Shown piece after piece: positions 56,390 through 64,000 of a stretch of 64,000 nucleotides of DNA; the stretch's first letter is position 1, and every line of letters starts with the position of its first letter. The notes under the pieces are model-generated. The model made no database searches. It saw nothing but the letters and a program-made list of their open reading frames with translations, and was not told the DNA's origin. Origin of the DNA: JAWKTV01 sp041398905 (GTDB taxonomy: Bacteria; Planctomycetota; Planctomycetia; Planctomycetales; Planctomycetaceae); contig JAWKTV010000005.1 in NCBI GenBank assembly GCA_041398905.1, positions 248,001 to 312,000 on the forward strand, read 5' to 3'. The translations under genes were made by a program, and so were the position numbers.

Positions 56390-57681
56390 TCAGCTCCGAC
56401 TCTCGTCCGTGTCTGGGCAGCGCTCGGCGGGTTCGAGCACCTCGATCACCAGTGCTGGCGTTGTCCCGGCCGCACTCGGCGTTGGCCGCGTCGATCAGTC
56501 GGCTGGCCAGCGTGCGGTCGTCGTCCGCGGACAGCGGCTCGCGGATCAGGTCTTCGAGCGCGTGGTCCCACAGACCCTCGACAATGCCGTCGGTGCAGAG
56601 CAGCAGCCTGTCGCCGGGTTCGCAGTCGATCTTGCCAAGCTGAGGCCGGACGTAGAGGTTTCCCGACCCCAATGCCTGCGAGAGGACGTTCTTCCGGGGT
56701 GGTTCCGCCACTCCCGTTCGTTGAGCTTGCCCTGCCGTCGCAGCCAGCCGACGTGCGTGTGATCCTCGGTAATCTGCTGGATGCCTCCGGCTTTGGGGAG
56801 CAGGTAGATGCGCGAGTCGCCAATGTGCCCGAAGAAGAAGCGTCCGCCGAGATACCACACCAGCGTCAGTGTTGCCCCATGTTGCGACCTTCTTCGTAGC
56901 TCGCGCTCAGGGTCGTCAACTGCCGGTGCGTTCCCAGAAAGACTTCTTCCAGGCAATCCCACAAGCCGGACATGCTGCGGCCCATTGGCATCGAGTATCG
57001 CCGCGGCATCGAACGCGTCAGGTTGTCGAGAGCGCAGCGGCTGGCGAACTCACCGGACCGCTCGCCGCCCATCCCGTCGCTGACGGCGAAGATGAAGTCG
57101 AAGTCCTTCACGGTGACTTCGCCCGACTTGGGGAGGTAGTTGAACTCCATCTGGTTGAAGGCGACGGCCAGAAAGCGGTCCTCGTTGTTCGGCCGTACCT
57201 TCCCCACATCGGTCCGTCCCGACCATCGCAGCAGCCGTCGCGAACCGGGTACGGCTGGGGTGTCGACGCCAGCAGTTGTCGAAGTCAGCGCCTGTGCCGC
57301 CGCCTCTTCATCAAGGATGGTCGCGAACTCGAAATCGATGATGCAGAAGCGGCCGTCACTGGCGCGGTAGGTGACGTTGCGATCGTACGGGTCATCGTGC
57401 CGGACGCCGTAACTCTCCAGTTCGGTAAACAGGCTCTTGAGCTTCTCCTCGCTGATCTGCTGTACGCGCTGCCCGCAGTTGGAGGTGATCAGCAGCAGCT
57501 TCTCGCGGTCAGAGTCGATCACGCGCGGCACGAACTCGCAGCCCCGCTCCTCGAGGTACTGCAGCACCCGAAGTTCGTTGTCGAACCGCTCCTGGGCATT
57601 CGCGGCGCGAAACGTCTTGTGAACCGTCCCGTCATAGCCGATGCGGACCAGTGCGCGAGCGGTGTTCTTGGCTTCCTGCAT
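56390..57681 (-). CDS. Fusion of a small protein-kinase-like domain and a PP2C phosphatase, frameshifted
   Basis: Residues about 1-150 look like a reduced kinase fold: LVRIGYDGTVHKTFRAANAQ, DNELRVLQYLEERGCEFVPR, then the catalytic-loop-like YGVRHDDPYDRNVTYRASDG and CIIDFEFATILDEE (DFE instead of DFG). The remainder is PP2C: WSGRTDVGKVRPNNEDRFLA, FIFAVSDGMGGERSGEFASR, FFFGHIGDSRIYLLPKAGGI, LLLCTDGIVEGLWD and ECGRDNAS. Frames change near 56890, 56730 and 56440. The start MQEAKNTARALVRIG is chosen; an ATG 48 bp upstream is possible. A kinase-like and a phosphatase domain in one chain is unusual. Whether the kinase part is active is unknown. Confidence 0.75.
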
Positions 57682-58015
57682 GGGATTGAACGACTGGCAA
57701 ATCGAGTGGATGGCGATGGGCATCAGCAACTGCCGAGGCCGCTGGCCCGCAGGTTAGTCTCGACACGGCGTACGAAGTAAGCGAAGCAAGCCCTGTTCCC
57801 AAGCCAGCAAATTCGCGCGTCGCCGCCTGCATGACCGCTCCCGTCGCAGACGCTCCTGCCGGCCCGTTGAAACACTCGGCGCACGGGCCGCCAGTCCGTG
57901 ACAACCAACGCGCGATGTTGTGGGGGCGCTGCGGAGGAAGACCCCGGCGGGAAGGTGTGCGACGTCAGGGGCTGCCGCTGTCGCGGGGCGCCCCCGCCAC
58001 CCGTCGCCCAGGCCG

Positions 58016-59974
58016 TTAGAGTTCATTTTGGTCGTTCGATGTCGCCAGCATCAGCGCCGCCCAGCGAAGGAACCCGGCCGGGAGTGTCAGTTCCAAACGT
58101 GCGCCGTTCGGGATTCCATGCAGTTTCAGGCTCGCATGATCCGCGTCAGCGAATGCCTCTTCTCCCACCAGTCTCAGAATGCGGGTGTCATCGTCGTTGT
58201 CGATCGGGAGCCGCTGCCATGCGGCCCCGCGTGCGGTGACATGAATCGCTGAACGGGGTCGACGCGGCAACTTCGACAGCTCTCCTTCCGCGAGAGTCCG
58301 CACCGCCTGCTGCACCAACTCGCCGGCGTCCTTGGTGCCGATTGCGTACCAGCCGGCACCCCGCGAGATGCCGAACGCGTTGTGTACATCCCACTTCTGA
58401 TCGGGGGCGACGTCGTAGCCCTCCTGCTGAATCATGTCGAAGATGGTCCCGTCGTCGTCCCGTTGACGCACCACGATCCGAGCTGACTCGTCGGTGCTGT
58501 AATCCGCTTCGATGAGGGGGATCACATTGTTCAACTCAATCCGCAGTCGCTCCGACTGCGGCAGATGCAACCCTCCAACCACGATGAATCGACCCTCCTC
58601 GGAAACCTCGCACTGGCAGAAGAAGTCGAGATGCCCTGCCTCAATCGCCGCGCGGAACGATGCCATTAACGCGCTCCACAGTGGCTGGTATTGCTGCTCG
58701 AGAGACGTGCTGTCCGCCGCGGCGATCGTCTCCAGAAACTGCACCCATCGAGCGAGGTACCGCTGTTCGTGTTCCGAGAGCCGCAGGCTGACCAAAATTG
58801 AGAGAGCCGCATCGTCCTTGATGAGCGGTCCGAAGTGGCTCGCCGGGCCGTCCAGGTTCTCCAGGCGGTGTGCCAGATTGCTCCCCGGGAGGGCATGCAA
58901 CTCGATGCGCGCCCGGCCCGTACTCGATGCCTCCAGCAGGTCGAAGCTCGCCGACGCGGCGGCAAGGTCGGTGATGACGAGGTCTGTCAACTCCACCAGC
59001 CCACGATCCCAGGCGTCGCGCCATGCGGCATCGTAAGGTGCTTCCACGTCGCGCGGCTGCAGCGCGGGTCCGGTGATGTTCCACAGCGTCTTGTGCAGGA
59101 TCTGCCGGGCCTGTGGTGAGAGGTGCTGCAACTGAAATGACGCCGCGATGTCGTGCTGTGCAGCCAACTCCGACGGACGAACATGCATCTCGCCGATCCC
59201 GTCGACGAGACCATTCATCCCGTCGTCTCCCAGGTAGGCCTCGCGGCCGACGAGGCGGCACAGACCGAAGATGCCCTGCTCGACGCTCATCTCCCCATCG
59301 ACCTCCCATTCGACAGGCTGACGCATCTCCCACAAGTCATCGCGATTCGGAATTGCGCGCAGCTCGGAGTTCTCGCCCATCGACTCGATCAACAGCCGTC
59401 GCGCGAATTTCCGGTTGGTCACTGAAGCGAAGCTGACAACCACGGGTGATCCGAACACGGCGTCCAGTCCAGGTTCGCCCGGTTCGGGTGCGTCCGGCTC
59501 CAGCGTCGTCATCACGCTGGTCCCGTCGGCCAGCTTACCTTCGACGAGGACTTCGCCAGCGACTGGGGCGATCTCCCCCTCCGTTGCGCCAACGCCCGCG
59601 GCACCGTCGCCCGTCGCGACTGCCGGGACGATCACCGGTGCTGCCGGTGCGGGAGGTCGCAGAATTGCGAGCATCCCCAGCGCGCGTCGGTATCGATCCC
59701 CTGCAGGAAGGCCGAATGACCGTCGTCGCTGTTGAGCAGATCGCCAATGACCGACTGTTGCAGTTTCTCCGAAACGTCGGGACGCAGGATGGTCGAGAAC
59801 AGAAAGTCGACGCACTGCCGGGTCCGGTTGTAGCTCTTCAGGCTGACCATCCCGTACGGCATCTGCAGCGGGGGAGCCTTGTTGACCGCCGGTTCGTCCG
59901 CGTCCAGCCGACACCCCGGCCCACAGAAACAGCACGAATACCTGCGTCAGCCGCAGCGATTGAGAGCGAAGCAT
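58016..59974 (-). CDS. Large exported hypothetical protein, N-terminal compensating frameshifts
   Basis: About 650 residues, no family recognised. A signal peptide LRLTQVFVLFLWAGVSA starts it. In the written frame residues 30-100 are scrambled. A second frame there (MPYGMVSLKSYNRTRQCVDF, LFSTILRPDVSEKLQQSVIG, AFLQGIDTDARWG) fits both ends, so paired indels near 59905 and 59680 are likely. The rest is ordinary: VTNRKFARRLLIESMGENSE, LVGREAYLGDDGMNGLVDGI and HKTLWNITGPALQPRDVEA. Secretion is likely and the function is unknown. Confidence 0.7.
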   Translation of the reverse strand: MLRSQSLRLTQVFVLFLWAGVSAGRGRTGGQQGSPAADAVRDGQPEELQPDPAVRRLSVLDHPASRRFGETATVGHWRSAQQRRRSFGLPAGDRYRRALGMLAILRPPAPAAPVIVPAVATGDGAAGVGATEGEIAPVAGEVLVEGKLADGTSVMTTLEPDAPEPGEPGLDAVFGSPVVVSFASVTNRKFARRLLIESMGENSELRAIPNRDDLWEMRQPVEWEVDGEMSVEQGIFGLCRLVGREAYLGDDGMNGLVDGIGEMHVRPSELAAQHDIAASFQLQHLSPQARQILHKTLWNITGPALQPRDVEAPYDAAWRDAWDRGLVELTDLVITDLAAASASFDLLEASSTGRARIELHALPGSNLAHRLENLDGPASHFGPLIKDDAALSILVSLRLSEHEQRYLARWVQFLETIAAADSTSLEQQYQPLWSALMASFRAAIEAGHLDFFCQCEVSEEGRFIVVGGLHLPQSERLRIELNNVIPLIEADYSTDESARIVVRQRDDDGTIFDMIQQEGYDVAPDQKWDVHNAFGISRGAGWYAIGTKDAGELVQQAVRTLAEGELSKLPRRPRSAIHVTARGAAWQRLPIDNDDDTRILRLVGEEAFADADHASLKLHGIPNGARLELTLPAGFLRWAALMLATSNDQNEL

Positions 59975-60211
59975 CCTGACTTCCTCCGGGAGCCGCGAAC
60001 GGCGATCATCCTCGCCGGACTGTACGCAGTGGCTCGGACAGGGTCAACAGGAGGCGGCGCTTGGTCGACGGGTCTTGGCACCCTTGCCCCGACCGCCGTC
60101 ATGCCGCTAAACAGACGTCCTCCGGACAATTGGCCGCGTGACGCTGCTCGCCACGGCTTCGGAATGTTCCCTCCAGCATCCGGCAACCGTCGGGACACGC
60201 CAGAGATAAGC

Positions 60212-61679
60212 ATGACGAATCTGCAAGGTCTGTTGGGGATCGCGACGCTCCTGGGGCTTGCGGTGCTGATGTCGAACAACCGTCGACGCATCCCGTGGAA
60301 GCTCGTTGCCTGGGGACTCGCGCTACAGTTCGTGTTCGCGCTATTGATCCTCCGCAGCCCAGTCGGCGAACCGTTCTTTCGTTCGATCGACAGCGTTGTC
60401 AACCGATTGATCGACTTCTCGAACGCGGGCAGCACGTTCGTCTTCAAGCCGCTGAATGCCTTCTATCAGACCAAGGCCGTGGTGCTGCCCGCGGACTCGG
60501 ATCGACAGCGACGCCGGACACGGAATCAAACGAATCCGGATGTCGCCCCGGAGAGCGATGGTCCAATCGGCGATCCGGACGAGGCTTAAACGCGGAGTCG
60601 ACAACAGCATCAGACCAGCCTGCTGCAGCAGCGTCGGCATCGTCCGGTGAAGTCACCCTGGTCTCGGCCGATGGTCCGGTGGTCGCCCCGCCGCTGGTCA
60701 ACATCGCCTTCTGGATTCTGCCGACGGTAATCTTCTTTCAGCCCTGCTGGCGGTGCTGTATCACCTGAGGATCATGCAGTGGGTGGTACGCGGGATCGCA
60801 TGGGTGATGCTGCGGACGATGGGGACGAGCGGCGCCGAGACACTTTGCGTGGCCGGCAATATCTTCGTGGGACAAACCGAAGCACCGCTGATGGTCCGGC
60901 CGTTCCTGAAGACGATGACACGCTCCGAACTGATGGCGGTGATGGTGGGCGGCTTCGCGACGGTCGCCGGCGGGGTAATGGCGCTCTACATCAGCTTTCT
61001 GCAAGGGGCGTTCCTCGACCTCAAGCTGTCAATCGCCGGACACATGATGGCGGCGTCCGTCATGAGCGCGCCGGCCGCGCTGCTGATCGCAAAGATCATC
61101 TACCCCGAAACCGAAACGCCCGCCACGCTCGGATCGATTCGTGTCGACATCGAGCGGACCAGCTCGAACGTCGTCGAAGCGTTTGGCGACGGCGTCACGC
61201 AGGGCTTGCAGCTCGCGCTGAACATCGGCGCGATGCTCATCGGCTTTGTCGCCGCGGTCGCGCTCATCAATGGGCTGCTCGCGCTCTTCCCGCACGCCGC
61301 GGGAACCGCCCCCGTTTCGCTGCAATGGCTGCTCGGCTGCCTGTTCCGGCCGCTCGCCTGGACGCTTGGTGTCCCCTGGGACGAGGCCGGCATTCTCGGA
61401 TCACTCATGGGTGAAAAGCTCGTGCTGACCGAACTGATCGCCTACAGCCACCTCTGCGAGATTGGCCCACAGGCCGGGTTATCGGAGCGAACGACGATCA
61501 TCGCCAGCTACGCCCTGTGCGGCTTCGCGAATTTTGCATCGGTCGGCATCCAGCTCGGCGGCATCGGTGCGATGGCTCCTGAAAGAAAACGCGATCTGTC
61601 GAGCCTCGTGCTGCGCGCCATGTTCGGCGGCGCGCTCGCATCCTGGCTGACGGCCGCAATGGCCGGTTTGATGCTCTGA
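60212..61679 (+). CDS. nupC: NupC-type concentrative nucleoside transporter, two frameshifts
   Basis: Sodium- or proton-coupled nucleoside uptake. Starts MTNLQGLLGIATLLGLAVLM. The first helices (WKLVAWGLALQFVFALLILR, GEPFFRSIDSVVNRLIDFSN) are in one frame, the region VAPPLVNIAFWILPTVIFF in a second, and LYHLRIMQWVVRGIAWVMLR to the end in a third. Breaks are near 60590 and in a T-run near 60735. Later core motifs are GTSGAETLCVAGNIFVGQTE, the conserved SELMAVMVGGFATVAGGVMA and ELIAYSHL with SYALCGFANFASVGIQLGGI. A disordered insertion of about 65 residues (charged, Ala/Ser rich) after helix 3 is unlike NupC of enterobacteria. Confidence 0.87.
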
Positions 61680-61867
61680 GTCCAACGCCAGGCCACGGCC
61701 ATCACGGCCGCGACACACAGCTTGCGACCCACCCCCCCGGCCCACCAAGGCAGCGGGGTTCAGATCGGACTCGACTCCTTATCAGAAAAGATCCTCGCCC
61801 TAATAGGAACAACGGGCGATTTCGCAAAGCCTTGCGGAAGCTGGATTCGGCGTGAGTACCAATGAAA

Positions 61868-61898
61868 ACAGCCACTTGCGCCATTCGCAAGTGGCTGT
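61868..61898 (-). terminator. Rho-independent terminator of ssrA
   Basis: Perfect 13-bp stem ACAGCCACTTGCG / CGCAAGTGGCTGT with a 5-base loop. On the minus strand it is followed by TTTTC. It lies 4 bases behind the mature tmRNA 3' end. Confidence 0.9.
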
Positions 61899-61902
61899 CG
61901 AG

Positions 61903-62257
61903 TGGAGGCGGCGGGAATCGAACCCGCGTCCTGTGAACCTTGGGGTGTGGCTTCTACGTGTGTAGTTCCTCGTTCTGAAGTTACCGCACTAGGCACAAGA
62001 AACCCGGCGTCGTGCGGCCGAGGTTACCACTTGTCTCGCTGTCGACGTAGCAACCGGTTGGTCGACAGCCAGCCCGAATTTTTGACCAGCTTTCGGACGC
62101 CTCGGGCGGGGCTTCCTAGGCTGGGGACGCCTATTTAGGCGGCCAGAGCAAACTGCGGTTTGGCAGTTGTTGTTTGATCAGCTTTTTACGTGGCCTGCTG
62201 ACCAACCACGACACGCCACCAACACCTGCGGAGAACCAGTCAAGTCCAATCGCCCCC
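61903..62257 (-). ncRNA. ssrA: Transfer-messenger RNA (tmRNA)
   Basis: Rescues stalled ribosomes. The 3' end carries the T-arm GCGGGTTCGATTCCCGC and acceptor CGCCTCC with discriminator A, and the 5' end GGGGGCG pairs with it (one G-U). CCA is not encoded. The tag reading frame on the minus strand runs 62182 to 62135 as ADQTTTAKPQFALAA then TAA, ending in the ALAA degradation signal of tmRNA tags. The length, about 355 nt, is normal. The resume codon is taken as GCT at 62182, preceded by GTAAAAA; this choice is an inference. A strong terminator follows. Confidence 0.95.
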
Positions 62258-62281
62258 CTGTAACGGGTGGTTGCAGACGTA

Positions 62282-62309
62282 ATTGTACGCCGCCGGGCGA
62301 GCAAGGCAA
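62282..62309 (-). promoter_or_regulatory. Candidate housekeeping promoter of ssrA
   Basis: On the minus strand TTGCCT (62309-62304) and TACAAT (62287-62282) are separated by 16 bases. Transcription would start near 62275, giving an 18-base leader that RNase P would remove from pre-tmRNA. Matches to consensus are 4/6 and 5/6. No measured start supports it. Confidence 0.4.
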
Positions 62310-62670
62310 GCTTCCAAATCGGCAGGTCGCGAATGTGTGGCAGTCGCTGATCGGTGGGGCGGGGAAACTCAGCGCAAAGTCGCCGAGGCGCGAAGTCGTC
62401 GCAGCGCTGGAAACCAGTCTTGACGCCGGGTGAGAATGTGCGTCACCCAGGTTGGCAACTCCCGCGCTCCCGCGTGTATGTTCAGCGAAGTCGATGCTAC
62501 GTTTGAGACGGGAGCAGGGATTCCGTGTTTCACCTTCATCCTGCACCGACGGTGACACTCGCGCGAGCAACAGTTGGCCCAGGAGTTCAATCCGCCGACA
62601 GCATCCAACGCTTTCAGCCTCCACTGGAATCCCCACTGCCACTGGAAAGCCGACGGGTCAGTTGGTCACG
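62310..62670. other. Gap between ssrA and greA
   Basis: About 360 bp with no convincing coding frame or RNA motif. It includes the upstream part of the ssrA promoter region and the downstream end of greA. No terminator of greA was identified. Confidence 0.4.
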
Positions 62671-63159
62671 CTAGTCATCACCATGGTCGACGATCTTGAT
62701 GATTTCGAGCTTCATCGTGCCGCGTGGGATCTCGACTTCGACACGGTCGCCGGGCCTTTTTCCCATGAGGGCTTTGGCGATCGGGCTGGTGGTCAGGATC
62801 TTCATGACGGGGCCGTCGTAGTCCTCTTCGCCCGGTCCGACGAATTCGTAGCTCTCTTCTTCATCGTAGGAGAGGTCGCGGACGGTGACGGTTGAGCCAA
62901 AGGTCACGACACCTTTGGGCATGTCGGCCTTGTCGACGATGTAGCAGGCGGCCAGTTTGGATCGGAGTTGATGGATTTTCGCCTGGGTGCGGCCCTGCTC
63001 TTCGCGCTGGCCGTGATATTCGGCGTTTTCCTTGAGGTCCCCTTCCGCTCGCGCCTCCGCGATCGCCTCGGCGATTTTCGGCATCACTTCGCTTTCGAGG
63101 TACTTAATCTCGGCGACGAGCTTGTCATAGCCTTCGCGGGTGATTGGCTGGCGTTCCAT
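62671..63159 (-). CDS. greA: Transcription elongation factor GreA
   Basis: Restarts backtracked RNA polymerase by stimulating transcript cleavage. 162 residues. The N-terminal coiled coil is visible as REGYDKLVAEIKYLESEVMP with the acidic tip LKENAEYHGQREEQGRTQAK. The C-terminal FKBP-like domain has GSTVTVRDLSYDEEESYEFV and MKILTTSPIAKALMGKRPGD. The start is supported by GGAAGG about 10 bases ahead. Probably monocistronic, 200 bp behind a terminator. Confidence 0.97.
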   Translation of the reverse strand: MERQPITREGYDKLVAEIKYLESEVMPKIAEAIAEARAEGDLKENAEYHGQREEQGRTQAKIHQLRSKLAACYIVDKADMPKGVVTFGSTVTVRDLSYDEEESYEFVGPGEEDYDGPVMKILTTSPIAKALMGKRPGDRVEVEIPRGTMKLEIIKIVDHGDD

Positions 63160-63355
63160 AGGACATTTCCTTCCCGTGCTGCTGTCGACAAAAGGCCTGA
63201 CTGTTCGCGAGACCTTGTCGCGGAGTTCGCGGTTTCAACTCTGGATCGTCCCACCGACATTCTGTGCTGGGGCCGTGCAGTTGACTGACGAAGGACGATT
63301 TTCACATCCCGCCATTAGCGAGCCGGAGAGCGGCATCGAGGATTCATGGCGGGAT

Positions 63356-63394
63356 AAAAAAAGCACGGGACGCGGCGGAACCCGCGACCCGTGT
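63356..63394 (-). terminator. Terminator downstream of the RmlD-like gene
   Basis: Read on the minus strand CACGGG-CGCGG is complementary to CCGCG-CCCGTG around one A/T mismatch step, and eight T follow (plus-strand A-run 63356-63363). A classic hairpin plus T-tract. Confidence 0.85.
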
Positions 63395-63450
63395 TTCACA
63401 GTGACAACAGTACTCTAGAGCAACTGGCCCTGAGGTGTCCAGACTTCGCG

Positions 63451-64000
63451 TCAGGCGGCACGCTCGCTGGAGTTGGCCTCTCGTCCCAGCAGCCGGTTGC
63501 GAAATCCGGTCGAGTCCTGCTCGGCCAGGCGGGCCAGACCTTCGGAGATCATGGGCATCGCGAGGCAGATCGCTTTGCGGATTCGCTTGGTCTGCAGGCT
63601 GCACTCACCGGAGGCGAAGCCGGTCGGACATTCGTTGAGGCTGCCCCCGCGTTCCAGCGACAGCCAGGGGAGTTGGAAGCTGTCGCCGAGCCGTTGTACG
63701 AACTTGAGCGGGCTGACCCGCTCGGCGCCGGCGATGTGGAAGGTGCCGCTCAATCCTTCCGACCAGACCCGCATCAGCACGCCGGCCAGGTCCGTCGCCA
63801 GAATGGGCGTGCCGTGTCGGATGTAGTCGGCGTCAGCGAGCCGGTTCTTGCGGAGGCCGGCGAGCTGCCGCTCGATCCAGCCCTGCTCGCCCCGGGGCGA
63901 CCAGCCGTAGGCATTGGTGCGGACGATCAGCGCCTGCGGGCAGGCTTCGCTGGCGGCGGTCTCGGCCTGGCGGATGCAGTTGGCCTGCATGCTGCCGCAG
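63451..64000 (-). CDS. RmlD-like NAD-dependent epimerase/dehydrogenase, 5' part outside window
   Basis: Extended SDR, C-terminal 180 residues or so. Typical features: ALIVRTNAYGWSPRGEQGWI, the substrate region YIRHGTPILATDLAGVLMRV and GLSGTFHIAGAERVSPLKFV, similar to dTDP-4-dehydrorhamnose reductase and related sugar-nucleotide enzymes. The Rossmann motif and YxxxK would lie beyond the right edge. A Cys-rich segment (PTGFASGECSLQTKRIRKAI) ends the substrate domain. It stops 57 bp before a strong terminator. Confidence 0.75.
   Translation of the reverse strand, partial: CGSMQANCIRQAETAASEACPQALIVRTNAYGWSPRGEQGWIERQLAGLRKNRLADADYIRHGTPILATDLAGVLMRVWSEGLSGTFHIAGAERVSPLKFVQRLGDSFQLPWLSLERGGSLNECPTGFASGECSLQTKRIRKAICLAMPMISEGLARLAEQDSTGFRNRLLGREANSSERAA

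Noticed and set aside
61903..61935. tRNA gene (T-arm motif)
   Set aside because: The TTCGA arm belongs to the tmRNA; no anticodon arm lies at the expected distance.

Overview
The window comes from a GC-rich bacterium, almost certainly a planctomycete (phylum Planctomycetota, class Planctomycetia). The pointers are a Tat-exported DUF1501 protein, a DUF1559 prepilin-like protein, a zinc-ribbon/PrsW fusion, a TadE/TadE/von Willebrand pilus-type block, HpnE, a carbamoyltransferase behind an NRAMP-like transporter, and several lipoproteins or secreted proteins of a planctomycete style. Genes lie on both strands in short runs. There is no prophage, conjugative region or intact mobile element, only one decayed ISAs1-type transposase remnant.

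Layout. 1-3.8 kb: a leftward type III polyketide synthase cluster (two methyltransferases, FAD oxidoreductase, synthase). 4-14 kb: PrsW-like protease, TPR protein, PLD-like protein, DUF493, SppA, SDR, DUF3050 and a secreted S74-domain protein. 14-26 kb: DUF309, BASS transporter, xylose isomerase, EpmA-like ligase overlapping a Ser/Thr kinase, NAD synthetase, cold-shock protein, rhomboid protease overlapping a DMT exporter, methyltransferase. 26-34 kb: damaged DUF1559 prepilin, histidine-rich membrane protein, nucleotide-sugar dehydrogenase, SufD, trypsin/PDZ protease, DsrE protein. 34-43 kb: 2OG oxygenase, IS remnant, LRR lipoprotein, Tgt, sulfite-oxidase-like enzyme, heme-motif histidine kinase, PP2C phosphatase. 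43-47 kb: TadE, TadE and VWA proteins, ending in a 42-bp tandem repeat and a terminator. 47-64 kb: HpnE, lipoprotein, Frr, DUF1501, monooxygenase, L21, NRAMP-like transporter with carbamoyltransferase, mini-kinase/PP2C fusion, secreted protein, NupC, tmRNA with promoter and terminator, GreA, and an RmlD-like protein cut by the right edge.

Functional links. The left cluster has the parts list of a phenolic-lipid or alkylresorcinol/alkylquinone pathway (compare the synthase, methyltransferase and flavoprotein of Streptomyces srsABC). Phosphorylation signalling is prominent: a Ser/Thr kinase with a degenerate receiver, a histidine kinase with a periplasmic CxxCH, a membrane PP2C, and a kinase-phosphatase fusion. 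Translation and quality control are represented by Frr, L21, Tgt, EpmA, tmRNA and GreA.

Data quality. At least fifteen otherwise normal genes contain one or more single-base frameshifts, several in C or G runs, and several come in compensating pairs that leave an open frame but scramble a stretch of protein. This includes essential or usually essential genes (nadE, sufD), so the likeliest cause is indel error in the assembly, not gene decay. Coordinates of such genes span the whole coding region and the shift positions are given per entry.
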